Shown piece after piece: positions 25,537 through 35,435 of a stretch of DNA of 64,000 nucleotides (positions within the stretch are counted from its first letter, which is position 1; each line of letters starts with the position of its first letter). The translations under genes and the position numbers were made by a program. The stretch is taken from contig CAVOKQ010000007.1 in the NCBI GenBank assembly GCA_963696545.1, positions 310,001 through 374,000 of the forward strand, read 5' to 3'. Origin of the DNA: RPQJ01 sp963696545. Lineage in GTDB: Bacteria; Pseudomonadota; Gammaproteobacteria; Steroidobacterales; Steroidobacteraceae. Under the pieces are notes generated by a model. The model saw nothing but the letters and a program-made list of their open reading frames with translations, was not told where the DNA came from and ran no database searches.

Positions 25537-25589
25537 CGGGACACTTGCACGGCCTGTCCGTCGCTAAATCCTAAACATTCGGGGATCCC

Positions 25590-26960
25590 ATGCCGCAGTT
25601 CGCGGATTTCGAGCAGGCCCGGGCCTGGCTCCAGCGCCATCCACAGGTTCGCGCCGTCGACCTGCTGCTGCCGGACCTGATGGGCATCCCACGCGGCAAG
25701 CGCGTCACGGTTGCGGAACTCGAGACCGTCCATCGCAGCGGGCTGCTGTTGCCGGGCTCGATGTTCGCGCTCGACGTGCTCGGCGGCACCGTGCAGGCGA
25801 CGGGCCTCGGTTTCGACGAAGGCGATGCCGACCGCGCCTGCCTGCCGCTGCCCGGATCCCTCGCGGAGGTGCCGTGGCTTGGGGCGCATGTCGCACAGAT
25901 GCAGGTTGCGATGTACGAGCACGACCGCACGCCTTTCTACGGCGACCCGCGCCATGTGCTCGAAAACGTGCTCGGCAGGTTCGCGCCGCTCGGCCTGCGA
26001 CCGGTGATGGCCGTCGAGCTCGAGTTCTACCTGGTCGATCGCGAACGCACTCCCGAGGGACACGCCCAGCCGCCGAAGCAGCCACTGTCCGGGCGGCGCG
26101 AGCACAAGACGCAGATCAATTCGATGGCGGAACTGGACGAGTACTCGGCCATGCTCGGCGCGATCCACGCTGCAGCAGCCGTACAGGAACTGCCGGCGGG
26201 GACGGTGCTCGCCGAGTACGGCCCTGGCCAGTTCGAAGTGAACCTGCATCACGTGGACGACGCACTTCTCGCCTGCGACCACGCGATCCGCTTGAAGCGG
26301 CTGATCAAGGGCGTCGCGCTGCAGCACGGCATGGACGCGACGTTCATGCCGAAGCCGTACCGCGACCACGCGGGCAGTGGCGCGCACCTGCACGTGAGCC
26401 TCGTCGATGCCGACGGCCGCAACATCTTCGCCGCCGAGGATCCGGCAGGAAGCCCGTCACTGCGCCACGCGATCGGCGGCCTCGCAGCGACCATCAACGA
26501 CACGATGGCCGTCTGCGCACCGACCGCGAACTCGTACCGCCGCTTCCAGCCCGAAGCCTACGTGCCGCTGAATCCGAGCTGGTCCGTGAACAACCGCGGC
26601 GTCGCATTCCGCGTGCCGCACGGTCCGCCGGCCAGCCGCCGCGTCGAGCACCGCGTGGCCGGAGCCGAGGCGAACCCATACCTGCTCGCCGCAATGGTGC
26701 TCGCCGGCATGCACCTCGGCATCACGCAGCAGCTCGACCCGGGCCCGGTGCTCGCCGGCAACGCCTACCGCGACACCACTCCGACGATTCCGCTCAGCTG
26801 GCCCGAGGCGCTGAACGCGTTCGAGGGCAGCGCGTTCGCGCGCGAATACCTTGGCGAGCGCTTCACGCGCCTGTACGCGCAGACGCGTCGCGGCGAGATG
26901 CAGGACTTCAGCTCCTACGTGTCCGCGCTCGAGTATTCCTGGTACCTGACGACGAGCTGA
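25590..26960 (+). CDS. spuI: Glutamine-synthetase-like gamma-glutamylpolyamine synthetase (SpuI)
   Basis: 456 residues, glutamine synthetase fold. Motifs: LLLPDLMGIPRGKRV, VMAVELEFYLVDRE with metal Glu, EYGPGQFEVNLHHVDDALL, TFMPKPYRDHAGSGAHLHV, and RRVEHRVAGAEANPYL. It lacks the adenylylation region of true GlnA and carries the DLMG..RGK start typical of the PuuA/SpuI group. Intact, unlike the nearby spuB. Three bases separate it from the gamma-glutamylputrescine oxidase gene, so the two form the plus-strand half of the divergent polyamine locus. Confidence 0.93.
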   Translation: MPQFADFEQARAWLQRHPQVRAVDLLLPDLMGIPRGKRVTVAELETVHRSGLLLPGSMFALDVLGGTVQATGLGFDEGDADRACLPLPGSLAEVPWLGAHVAQMQVAMYEHDRTPFYGDPRHVLENVLGRFAPLGLRPVMAVELEFYLVDRERTPEGHAQPPKQPLSGRREHKTQINSMAELDEYSAMLGAIHAAAAVQELPAGTVLAEYGPGQFEVNLHHVDDALLACDHAIRLKRLIKGVALQHGMDATFMPKPYRDHAGSGAHLHVSLVDADGRNIFAAEDPAGSPSLRHAIGGLAATINDTMAVCAPTANSYRRFQPEAYVPLNPSWSVNNRGVAFRVPHGPPASRRVEHRVAGAEANPYLLAAMVLAGMHLGITQQLDPGPVLAGNAYRDTTPTIPLSWPEALNAFEGSAFAREYLGERFTRLYAQTRRGEMQDFSSYVSALEYSWYLTTS

Positions 26961-26963
26961 ACC

Positions 26964-28238
26964 ATGGAGCACATCCGCTCGTACTACGCGGCGTCCGCGC
27001 ACGCGGCCCCGACGCACCCGCCACTGCGGGGCGAGACGACTGCAGACGTGTGCGTCGTCGGCGGTGGCATCGCCGGCTGCTCGACCGCGCTGCACCTCGC
27101 CGAACGCGGCTACAAAGTGGTGCTGCTGGAAGGGAAGCGCATCGCGTGGGGCGCCTCGGGGCGCAGCGGCGGCCAGGCGATCTTCGGGTTCGCCGCGGGC
27201 CAGGACAAGCTCGTCGCCCAGGTCGGCAGGGACGACGCGCGGCGGATGTTCGACGTTTCCGTCGAGGCGCTCGACCTGCTGAAGGATCGTGTCGCCCGCC
27301 ACGCAATCGACTGCGACCTGAACTGGGGCCAGATGCACGTCGCGATCAAGCCGCGGCACGAGACCGAGCTCAAGGCATGGCGCGAGGAACTGGTGCGCGA
27401 CTACGGCTACGATTCGCCGCGCTGGCTGGATCGCGGCGAAGTGCGCAGCATGCTCGCGACCGAGCGCTACATCGGCGGCCTGTACGATCCGCGCAGCGGT
27501 CACCTGCACCCGCTGAACTACACGCTCGGGCTGGCGCGCGCGGCCGAGGCCGCAGGCGTGCGGATCTTCGAAGACAGCCAGGTCGTCCGCCTGGATCACG
27601 GCGACACCGTCGCCGTGACGACCGATGGCGGCACCGTGCGTGCCCGCCATGTCGCGCTCTGCTGTAACGCCTACATCGATGAGAAGGTCTCGGCGAAGCT
27701 GCGCGCACGGATCATGCCCGTCGGCACGTACATCGTCGCGACCGAGCCGCTCGGCAAGGCACGCATCGAGGCACTGATGCGCGACAACGTCGGCGTCACC
27801 GACATCAACTGGGTGCTCGATTACTTCCGACGCTCAGCGGACCACCGCCTGCTGTTCGGCGGCCGGGTCAGTTACTCCGGCCTCGACCCGCTCAATACCG
27901 AGCGCGCCACGCGCGCGCGCATGGTCAAGGTTTTCCCGCAGCTCGACGACGTGAAGATCGAGTATTCGTGGGGCGGCTACGTGGACATCACGATGAGCCG
28001 CGCACCCGACTTCGGCCGCATCGCGCCCAACGTCTACTACCTGCAGGGATTCTCCGGGCACGGCATCGCGCTCACGGGCATGGCCGGCAAGCTGGTGGCA
28101 GAAGCGGTGGCGGGCCAGGCCGAGCGCTTCGACATGTTCGCGAAGCTCGAGCATCGTGACTTCCCGGGTGGACCGGCACTGCGCACACCCGCGCTGGTGC
28201 TCGCGATGCTGTGGTTCCGATTGAAGGACCTGCTGTAA
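26964..28238 (+). CDS. puuB: Gamma-glutamylputrescine oxidase (PuuB/PauB), FAD-dependent
   Basis: 424 residues, DAO-family flavoprotein. Oxidises gamma-glutamylputrescine to gamma-glutamyl-aminobutyraldehyde with release of ammonia and hydrogen peroxide. FAD-binding VVGGGIAGCSTALHLAERGY at about residues 31-50, then GASGRSGGQAIFGF, WGGYVDITMSRAPDFGRI and the C-terminal FAD motif YLQGFSGHGIALTGMAGKLV. It follows spuI after three bases. Product feeds PuuC, which is encoded at 38.0-39.5 kb. Confidence 0.94.
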   Translation: MEHIRSYYAASAHAAPTHPPLRGETTADVCVVGGGIAGCSTALHLAERGYKVVLLEGKRIAWGASGRSGGQAIFGFAAGQDKLVAQVGRDDARRMFDVSVEALDLLKDRVARHAIDCDLNWGQMHVAIKPRHETELKAWREELVRDYGYDSPRWLDRGEVRSMLATERYIGGLYDPRSGHLHPLNYTLGLARAAEAAGVRIFEDSQVVRLDHGDTVAVTTDGGTVRARHVALCCNAYIDEKVSAKLRARIMPVGTYIVATEPLGKARIEALMRDNVGVTDINWVLDYFRRSADHRLLFGGRVSYSGLDPLNTERATRARMVKVFPQLDDVKIEYSWGGYVDITMSRAPDFGRIAPNVYYLQGFSGHGIALTGMAGKLVAEAVAGQAERFDMFAKLEHRDFPGGPALRTPALVLAMLWFRLKDLL

Positions 28239-28248
28239 GCCGACGAGA

Positions 28249-28609
28249 CTAGTCGCGCCCCTCGTACCGCGCTCCGCTCGTGCACGTCTCGTGCACGACG
28301 ACGCACGATAGCTGCGGCAGCCTGGGCTGCAACTCGCGCCAGATCCAGCGCGCCAGGTTCTCGCTGGTCGGGATTGTCGAGTCCAGGCACGTCGTTCAGG
28401 TAGTGGTGATCCAGCCGCTGGAACAGCGGCTCGAACGCCGTCTTCACGTCCGCGAAATCCATGACCCAGCCGAGCTGCGGATCGACCGGGCCGCTGACGT
28501 GGATCTCGACACGGAACGAGTGCCCGTGCACGCGCGCGCACTTGTGTCCCGGCGGCACGTTCGGCAGTCGATGCGCGCTCTCGAGCGTGAAGACCTTGAA
28601 TATGTCCAC
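28249..28609 (-). CDS. queD: 6-carboxy-tetrahydropterin synthase QueD (apparent +1 frameshift)
   Basis: Makes 6-carboxy-5,6,7,8-tetrahydropterin for queuosine synthesis. The first frame gives the zinc and catalytic regions: ESAHRL, GHKCARVHGHSF, LDHHYLNDVPGLDNP. An extra base within 28370-28372 (a G run) breaks it. In the next frame translation continues TSENLARWIW and VVVHETCTSGARYEG with the catalytic Glu, stopping at 28249. Corrected length about 119 residues, normal for QueD. It diverges from the thioesterase gene. The broken frame alone would lose the active-site Glu. Confidence 0.88.
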
Positions 28610-28727
28610 GTGAAGTCATGCCGGGCGATGGGTCGAGGGCCGCAAGGATGCAAGGCCGGCCCAAAGATGTCGAGAGTCTGCATTTCCCGCGATCTCCGGT
28701 TCCCCACCGGCTGGTAAGCTGGGCCGC

Positions 28728-29529
28728 ATGAAGTTCGCGGACGTGGTGTCATCCCTCACGCAGGATGAGGACGGCTGGAAGGCGCACATTCCCGTCGAAT
28801 GGGGTAACGGACGGACGGTGTTCGGCGGACTGCAGGCCGCGCTGATGGTGCGCGGCATGCGCGCAGTACTCGGCGCGGCGCGTCACCTGCCGCTGCGCAG
28901 CCTGCACGTGACGTTCGTCGCGCCGGTTGCGGCCGGACAGGACGTGAGGCTGCGCCCGGAATTCCTGCGAGCGGGCAAGTCGGCCGCACACGCCCGTTGC
29001 GACCTGCTCGCCGCCGGTGAACTGGTATGCACGGCCGTGGCGATCTACGGTGCGGATCGGTCCTCGATCGTGACGCTCGAGATTCCCCGCGTCGAGGTCG
29101 ACGCTGAGTCCCGACCGGCTGCCGGACATGCCCTATATCCGCGGCATGACGCCCGAGTTCATGCAGCACCTGCAGATGCGCATCGCGCGAGGCTCCCTGC
29201 CGTTTTCCGGCAAGGAGGAAGCGCATTCGACGATCTTCGCGCGGCTCCGCGACACGGACTGCGGCGCCGAGGAAGCGCTGGTGGCGCTGTCCGACTCGAT
29301 CCCTACGCCGGCGCTCTCGATGCTGAAGACTCCGGCACCGGCGGCGTCACTGAACTGGATGCTGGAATTGATCGGCCACCCGTCCGACCTGGACCTGAAT
29401 GACTGGGCGCTGATCGATACCAGCGTGCGCGCCGGCAGCGATGGCTACCTGAGCCAGACGTCGGTGCTGTGGGGCCCCAGCGGACACGGCTTCGCGATCA
29501 GCCACCAGAGCGTGGCGGTTTTCGGCTGA
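28728..29529 (+). CDS. Acyl-CoA thioesterase, double hot-dog family (apparent +1 frameshift)
   Basis: The N-terminal part (VEWGNGRTVFGGLQAALMV, PLRSLHVTFVAPVAAGQ) is a hot-dog thioesterase domain. The second half in the next frame (LNWMLELIGHPSD, WALIDTSVRAGSDGYLSQT, ISHQSVAVFG) is the C-terminal hot-dog. Removing one base near 29099-29105 yields one protein of about 266 residues, the usual length of this TesB-like family. ATG 28728 is the first start. The 3' end overlaps the convergent rlmKL gene by 32 bases. Substrate chain length unknown. Confidence 0.8.
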
Positions 29530-31759
29530 CCGGCGTTGCGTTGCCGCCGGCACTGCCCGCAGCCGCGGCACGGCGCTTCAACAGGTATGCGACGTGGATC
29601 TTCGGGTTGCGCCGGAAATCCTCAGGAATCGTCGCGCGCGTAATGTCCCTGACCTCGAAGTCCGCGAGTCCCTCCGAATCGATGCGGAAGCGCTGGTAGT
29701 TGTTCGAGAACAGGATCGTCCCGTCTGGCTCGAGCACCTCGCCGATCCGGTGCAGCAGCGCCACGTGGTCGCGCTGCACGTCGAATTCCTTGTCCATGCG
29801 CTTCGAGCGCGACAGAGTCGGCGGGTCCACGAACACGAGTCCGAAGCGGGGACCGCCCTCCTTCGCCCGGTCTTCCAGCCAGGCGAGGCAGTCCGCGTGC
29901 ACGAACCCGTGATGCGGGCCTGCGAGGCCGTTCAGTTCGAGATTGCGTTTCGCCCAGTCGAGATAGGTCCTCGACATGTCGACAGTGGTCGAGCTCGTCG
30001 CGCCGCCACCGACGGCGTGCACCGTCGCAGTGCCGGTGTACGCGAACAGGTTCAGGAACCGCCGACCCGCCGCCAGCTCGCCCACGCGCCGTCGCGTCAT
30101 GCGGTGATCGAGGAACAGCCCGGTGTCCAGGTAATCCGTGAAGTTGACGAGGAACCGGTAACGGCCCTCGCGCACGGTGTGGAACTGCTGCTCGCTGTCC
30201 ACCTTTTCGTACTGCTCGCCGTGGCGCTGGCGCCTGCGCACGCGCAGTGCGATGCGCTCCGGCGGCAGCCCCAGCACTTCGGGCAGCACCGACAGCGCCT
30301 CGTCGCGACGACTGCGCGCTGCATCTCGCGACACCGTCGCTGGCGCCTCGTATTCCTGCACGCAGGCATGGCGCTCGTCGTTGCCGTAGAGGTCGATGGC
30401 GAACGAATACTCGGGCATGTCGGCGTCGTACACACGGAAGCACGCGACGTCCTCGCGGCGTGCCCAGGCGTCGAGTCGCGAGAAGTTCTTGCGCAGGCGA
30501 TTCGCGAACATTGCCGCCCCGGGACGCTCGCGCGCTGTCTCGAGGCGTTCGCGGCGCACGGTCTCCGGGTCCGGCTCGACCGCGTCCGGCCCGAGCTCGA
30601 AGCGCAGCAGGCGGCATTCGATCGGCCCGTTGAAGAACGTATGCGACCGGTACGCGCGCAGCCCGAGCGCACGGCCAAGCGGCGGGTTACCGGTGAACAC
30701 TCCGGCCTCCCAGCCGGGGAACCGTCCGATCAGTGCCTGGCCGAGTTGCGCGTACAGCGGGCCCAGCGTGCTCGCGTCCTCGAGTCGCGCCCCGTACGGC
30801 GGATTCACAAGCACGAGTCCGTTCGGCCCGCTCGCCGCTGGCAGCGAAGCGACGTCGCGGCGCTCAAAGAACACGTGATCACCGACGCCGGCCCGCCCCG
30901 CGTTTGCCAGCGACGCACGAATTGCCGTCTGGTCGCGGTCGTAGCCGCGTAGTCGCCCGCTGCCAAGAGCGGCCAGGTCGCGCTGCGCAAGCGCCGCCTC
31001 GCGCAACCCACTCCACACCGTGGCGTCGTGCTGCAGCCAGCGCTCGAATCCGAACCGCCGCCGCAGCAGCCCGGGCGCCACGTGCGCCGCCATCAGCGCG
31101 GCCTCGACCACCAGCGTGCCCGACCCGCACATCGGATCGGCGAACGCGCCGCCTTCGGCCGCAATTGCCGGCCACCCGCAGCGCATCAGCAATGCGGCTG
31201 CGAGGTTCTCTTTCAGCGGCGCCTCGACGCCGGACTGTCGATAACCGCGACGATGCAGCGGCTCGCCACTCAGGTCGATCGAGACCGTCGCGTGCGTGCG
31301 CGCGAGACGCAGGCTCACGCGCAGGTCCGGGGACCGAAGGTCCACCGATGGGCGCTCGCCGGTGCGTTCGCGGAAGCGATCGACGATCGCGTCCTTGGCC
31401 TTCTGTGCCGCGAACTGTGTGTGACGCAGCCAGTCCGGACCCTCACCGACGATGTCCACCGCGAGCGTCCCGAGCGGCGCCAGGTGTTCCTCCCACGGAA
31501 TCCTGCGCAGCGACTCGTACATCGCATCGACGGTGTCGAGCGGCACCGTCGCCAGCGCGAGCAGCACGCGACTCGCGGTGCGCGAATGCAGGCAGGCCAC
31601 GTAGCCGCTCGCGAGCGGCCCGGCGAAGCTCACGCCCGCCGGGTGCTCGCGCGTGACATCGACCTCGAGCGCACGGAGCTCGGCGGCCAGCAACTCGGAC
31701 ACGTGCCGGGGACAGGCTGCGAAGAATTCGAGCCGGGGAGTTTGCGTCACTTCATCCAT
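29498..31759 (-). CDS. rlmL: Bifunctional 23S rRNA methyltransferase RlmKL
   Basis: 753 residues, THUMP plus two methyltransferase domains. The N-terminal RlmL half (m2G2445) has the THUMP region, ADPMCGSGTLVVEAALMA and LVNPPYGARLED. The C-terminal RlmK half (m7G2069) has FLNLFAYTGTATVHAVGGGA, VDMSRTYLDWAKRNLELNG and FVDPPTLSRSKRM. Such fusions are standard in gammaproteobacteria. The C-terminus carries an extra Ala/Gly/Pro tail of about 20 residues that lies over the end of the convergent thioesterase gene. ATG 31759 is three bases from the previous gene's stop. Confidence 0.96.
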   Translation of the reverse strand: MDEVTQTPRLEFFAACPRHVSELLAAELRALEVDVTREHPAGVSFAGPLASGYVACLHSRTASRVLLALATVPLDTVDAMYESLRRIPWEEHLAPLGTLAVDIVGEGPDWLRHTQFAAQKAKDAIVDRFRERTGERPSVDLRSPDLRVSLRLARTHATVSIDLSGEPLHRRGYRQSGVEAPLKENLAAALLMRCGWPAIAAEGGAFADPMCGSGTLVVEAALMAAHVAPGLLRRRFGFERWLQHDATVWSGLREAALAQRDLAALGSGRLRGYDRDQTAIRASLANAGRAGVGDHVFFERRDVASLPAASGPNGLVLVNPPYGARLEDASTLGPLYAQLGQALIGRFPGWEAGVFTGNPPLGRALGLRAYRSHTFFNGPIECRLLRFELGPDAVEPDPETVRRERLETARERPGAAMFANRLRKNFSRLDAWARREDVACFRVYDADMPEYSFAIDLYGNDERHACVQEYEAPATVSRDAARSRRDEALSVLPEVLGLPPERIALRVRRRQRHGEQYEKVDSEQQFHTVREGRYRFLVNFTDYLDTGLFLDHRMTRRRVGELAAGRRFLNLFAYTGTATVHAVGGGATSSTTVDMSRTYLDWAKRNLELNGLAGPHHGFVHADCLAWLEDRAKEGGPRFGLVFVDPPTLSRSKRMDKEFDVQRDHVALLHRIGEVLEPDGTILFSNNYQRFRIDSEGLADFEVRDITRATIPEDFRRNPKIHVAYLLKRRAAAAGSAGGNATPVSRKPPRSGG

Positions 31760-31762
31760 CGC

Positions 31763-33219
31763 TCAGCGCCCCGCTCGCGCGAGCATCACCAGGTCCCGCG
31801 CCGGCAGCCGCTCCAGGCACCGCGCGACGATGCGATAGCTGTCCGGGTCGAACGGCCGTCCGCCCGGGCCCTGCAGCAATTCCGCCACCTCGGTGTCGTT
31901 GCGCGCCGTGCCGAGGTGCTGCCAGCGATCGACGACGTGCAGCAGCGTGCCCGGGCCGTCCGCTGCCCGCTCCCTGATGCCCACGGCTCCCGGGAACGGC
32001 CACGACCGCAGACGCAGCGACGCGAGCGCAAGCCGCAAGCGTGCGTCGTGCAATGGCAGCGGCTCTTTGCCGACGCAGGCGCCTCGACAGCGGCCGACCT
32101 GGAGCCCGAAGCACGATCCCGGGCCGGTCTCGAGGCCGAGGACTTTGATGCAGAGCCCCGCCTCGCGCGCCTTGCCTTCGAGCGCACGCCGTGCGTCACG
32201 CTCCGTTCGAAACGGTCCATATGCGTCGGCACCGGGCTCGAGGTCCTCGATGCCGAGCTGCTCGATCTGCGGACGCAGCGCGCCCTCCTCCTCGACGAGA
32301 CGGATGCAGTGCATGGACTCGGTCCTGCGCAGCCGCTTGTTCGCAGTCGGTGCAAGATCCTTGACCATGCGCGACTCGAGCAGCAGCGCACCAAGCTCGC
32401 CCCCGGTCTCGATCCACTCAACCTCGCGCACCTGCTGGCCGAGCTTCGCCTCCTTGCTGGAGCGGTGACCCGCGGAAAAATGCTCCAGCACGCGGCTCCT
32501 CAGGTTGCGGCTCTTGCCGACGTAGATCAGCGCGCCGCCCTCGCCGCGAAACAGGTAGACGCCCGGGCCTTCGGGCAGTTCGTCGGCAAGGTCGGCCGGC
32601 AGATGCGGCGGCAGCCGCGACTCGAAACGCGACGCCTCGACGACCTGCTGCACGCGGTCCGAGCCCACCGCCCCTTCGAACGCCGCAAGCAGGTCCGGCA
32701 GCACTGCGGCGTCGCCGAGCGCGCGGTGACGCTGTCCGCACTGCAGGCCCCAGCGCTCGATCAGCGTATCGAGATTGTGGCGGCCGTGGTCCGGGAACAG
32801 CGAGCGGGACAGGCGCACGGTGCAGAGCACCGGCGCCGAGAACTTCTCGCCCATCCGGCGGAACTCGCCACGCACGAATCCGTAGTCGAATCGCGCATTG
32901 TGAGCGACGAACAGGCGCCCTTCGAGCCGCGACCGGACCTCGGTGCGCAGGTCATCGAACGTCGGCGCGTCCGCGACCATCTCGTTCGTGATGCCGGTGA
33001 AGCTCTCGATCGACGGCGGGATGCGCTGGCACGGATTAACTAGGCTCGCCCATTCCTCGACGACCACGCCGTCGTCGAGCAGCACGATGCCGACTTCAGT
33101 GACGCGATGCTGCGAAGCCGTGCCGCCCGTCGTCTCGAGATCGACGCAGGCAACCGGGCCGCGCAGCACGGGCGCCTCGAGCGAGACGGGCCCCGGCCGT
33201 CGCTTGTCGCCTGGAACGC

Positions 33220-33223
<4 letters not shown>
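31763..33223 (-). CDS. Exonuclease (epsilon-like) fused to GIY-YIG/UvrC-like endonuclease domain
   Basis: About 486 residues. The N-terminal half is a DEDDh 3'-5' exonuclease: CVDLETTGG (D, E), HNARFDYGFV and HRALGDAAVL. The C-terminal half is a UvrC-type GIY-YIG nuclease: PGVYLFRGEGGALIYVGKSRNLRSRVLEHF, then a Cys-containing UvrC-like region. Proteins with this pairing (Cho-like) act in DNA repair. The likely start is TTG at 33223, overlapping the aguB stop (TTGA); the open frame continues to 33628 but that part is aguB in another frame. A later GTG start is possible. Confidence 0.85.
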
Positions 33224-34092
<869 letters not shown>

Positions 34093-34280
34093 GCGGGGCC
34101 TCGTGGGCGGCGGGCTCGGGCCGCCGAGTCTAACTGGCGTTCGAAATCCGGCAACTGGCGGGACCCGTGCATTATGTCCAGAATGTAGGGGTTGGGTCGC
34201 GCTGCGGCGTCGGGGGTATCCGCCGGTTGCGCCTCACGGACGAACAATCGATCAACAACCTAGCGGGAGTACTGAATACC

Positions 34281-35375
34281 ATGTCCGAAAACCTACTCGA
34301 AAGCCTGACCGGGCTGCTCACCCCTGACCTGCTTGGCAAGGCCGCGGGCGTCCTCGGCGATTCCGAACCCGCCGTGTCGAAAGGCATGAGCGCGGCGTTT
34401 CCGCTGCTGCTGAGCAGCCTGGCCCATCGTTCGAACGACAGCGACTTCACGTCGCTGCTGTTCAACCTCGTCCGCGATCCCGCGAACGACGGCAGCCTGC
34501 TCGGCAACGTCGCGAGCCTGCTGGCTCCCGGCGCATCGTCGTCGCCGATGATGGCGCTCGGCGGCAAGCTGCTGACCGGCCTGTTCGGCAACAACACGAA
34601 CAGCCTGGGCGGTGCACTGGCGAACTACGCTGGCGTCAAGCCGTCGACCGGCCTCTCGATGCTGAACGTCGCCGCACCGCTGGTGCTGTCGGTGCTCGGC
34701 AAGGCCGTGCGCAGTGGCAACCTGAACCTCTCGTCGCTGCTCGCGATGCTGACCGGCCAGCGCAACACGTACTCCGCCGCGCTGCCGGGCCCGCTGTCGA
34801 AGATCGAGTCCTATTTCGCGGCGCCGGTGCGCGAAGTGCGCGACACGTACGTGCCGCCGCCGGTCGTCGAGAAGAAGTCGTCGATCTGGCGCTGGCTGCT
34901 GCCGTTGCTGATCGCGCTCGCGGCGCTGTGGCTGCTGTCGCGCTGCATGGGCCAGAAGGAGCAGGTCACCGAAGTCATCGAGACCGTGCCTGCGCCGGCA
35001 GTCGAGCAGGCTCCTGCGCCGGCTCCGATGCCCGAGGCGACGCCTGCCCCGGCCGCGGCCGTCCCGGCGGCGAACTTCTATTTCGAAGTAGACAAGTTCG
35101 AGCTGCCCGTCGCGCGCGAGGGCTCGATCGAGGCCGTCGCGACCTACGTGATGGCCAACCCGACGTCCATGGTCGTCGTTTCCGGCTACCACGATCCGAC
35201 GGGTGACGCGGCCCACAACGAAGAGCTCGCCAAGCAGCGCGCGCAGGCCGTGAAGGCCGCACTGATGGCAGCCGGCGTGACTGAGGCGCAGATCGAAATG
35301 GTGAAGCCCGTCGTGACGACCGGCTCCGGCGACCTGGCCGAAGCGCGTCGCGTCGAGGTTACCGTCCGCCAGTAA
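34281..35375 (+). CDS. DUF937 - transmembrane - OmpA-like protein
   Basis: 364 residues. Residues 1-165 are a DUF937 (YidB-like) region (LLTPDLLGKAAGVLG, FPLLLSSLAHRS, LGGKLLTGLFG). One transmembrane helix follows at about 195-215 (IWRWLLPLLIALAALWLLS), then an Ala/Pro-rich linker and an OmpA/MotB-type domain (FYFEVDKFELP, VVVSGYHDPTGDAAHNEELAKQRAQAV). The OmpA part should lie in the periplasm and could bind peptidoglycan. The helix places DUF937 in the cytoplasm. The start is an ATG with a modest GGGAG upstream. A strong terminator follows. Function unknown. Confidence 0.85.
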   Translation: MSENLLESLTGLLTPDLLGKAAGVLGDSEPAVSKGMSAAFPLLLSSLAHRSNDSDFTSLLFNLVRDPANDGSLLGNVASLLAPGASSSPMMALGGKLLTGLFGNNTNSLGGALANYAGVKPSTGLSMLNVAAPLVLSVLGKAVRSGNLNLSSLLAMLTGQRNTYSAALPGPLSKIESYFAAPVREVRDTYVPPPVVEKKSSIWRWLLPLLIALAALWLLSRCMGQKEQVTEVIETVPAPAVEQAPAPAPMPEATPAPAAAVPAANFYFEVDKFELPVAREGSIEAVATYVMANPTSMVVVSGYHDPTGDAAHNEELAKQRAQAVKAALMAAGVTEAQIEMVKPVVTTGSGDLAEARRVEVTVRQ

Positions 35376-35398
35376 GCGAGGCCCAACAGGCCGAAGCT

Positions 35399-35430
35399 CA
35401 CGGGGCCCCTTGCGGGCCCCGTGTCTTTTT
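35399..35430 (+). terminator. Intrinsic terminator after the DUF937-OmpA gene
   Basis: A perfect 10-bp stem, CACGGGGCCC (35399-35408) and GGGCCCCGTG (35414-35423), with a 5-base loop, followed by TCTTTTT. It ends the plus-strand gene just before the convergent ackA stop. Confidence 0.9.
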
Positions 35431-35435
35431 GGGCC

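Noticed and set aside
31028..33043. 671-codon open frame antisense to rlmKL and the exonuclease gene
   Set aside because: Spans two well-supported genes on the other strand and translates to repetitive Arg/Gln/Ala sequence.
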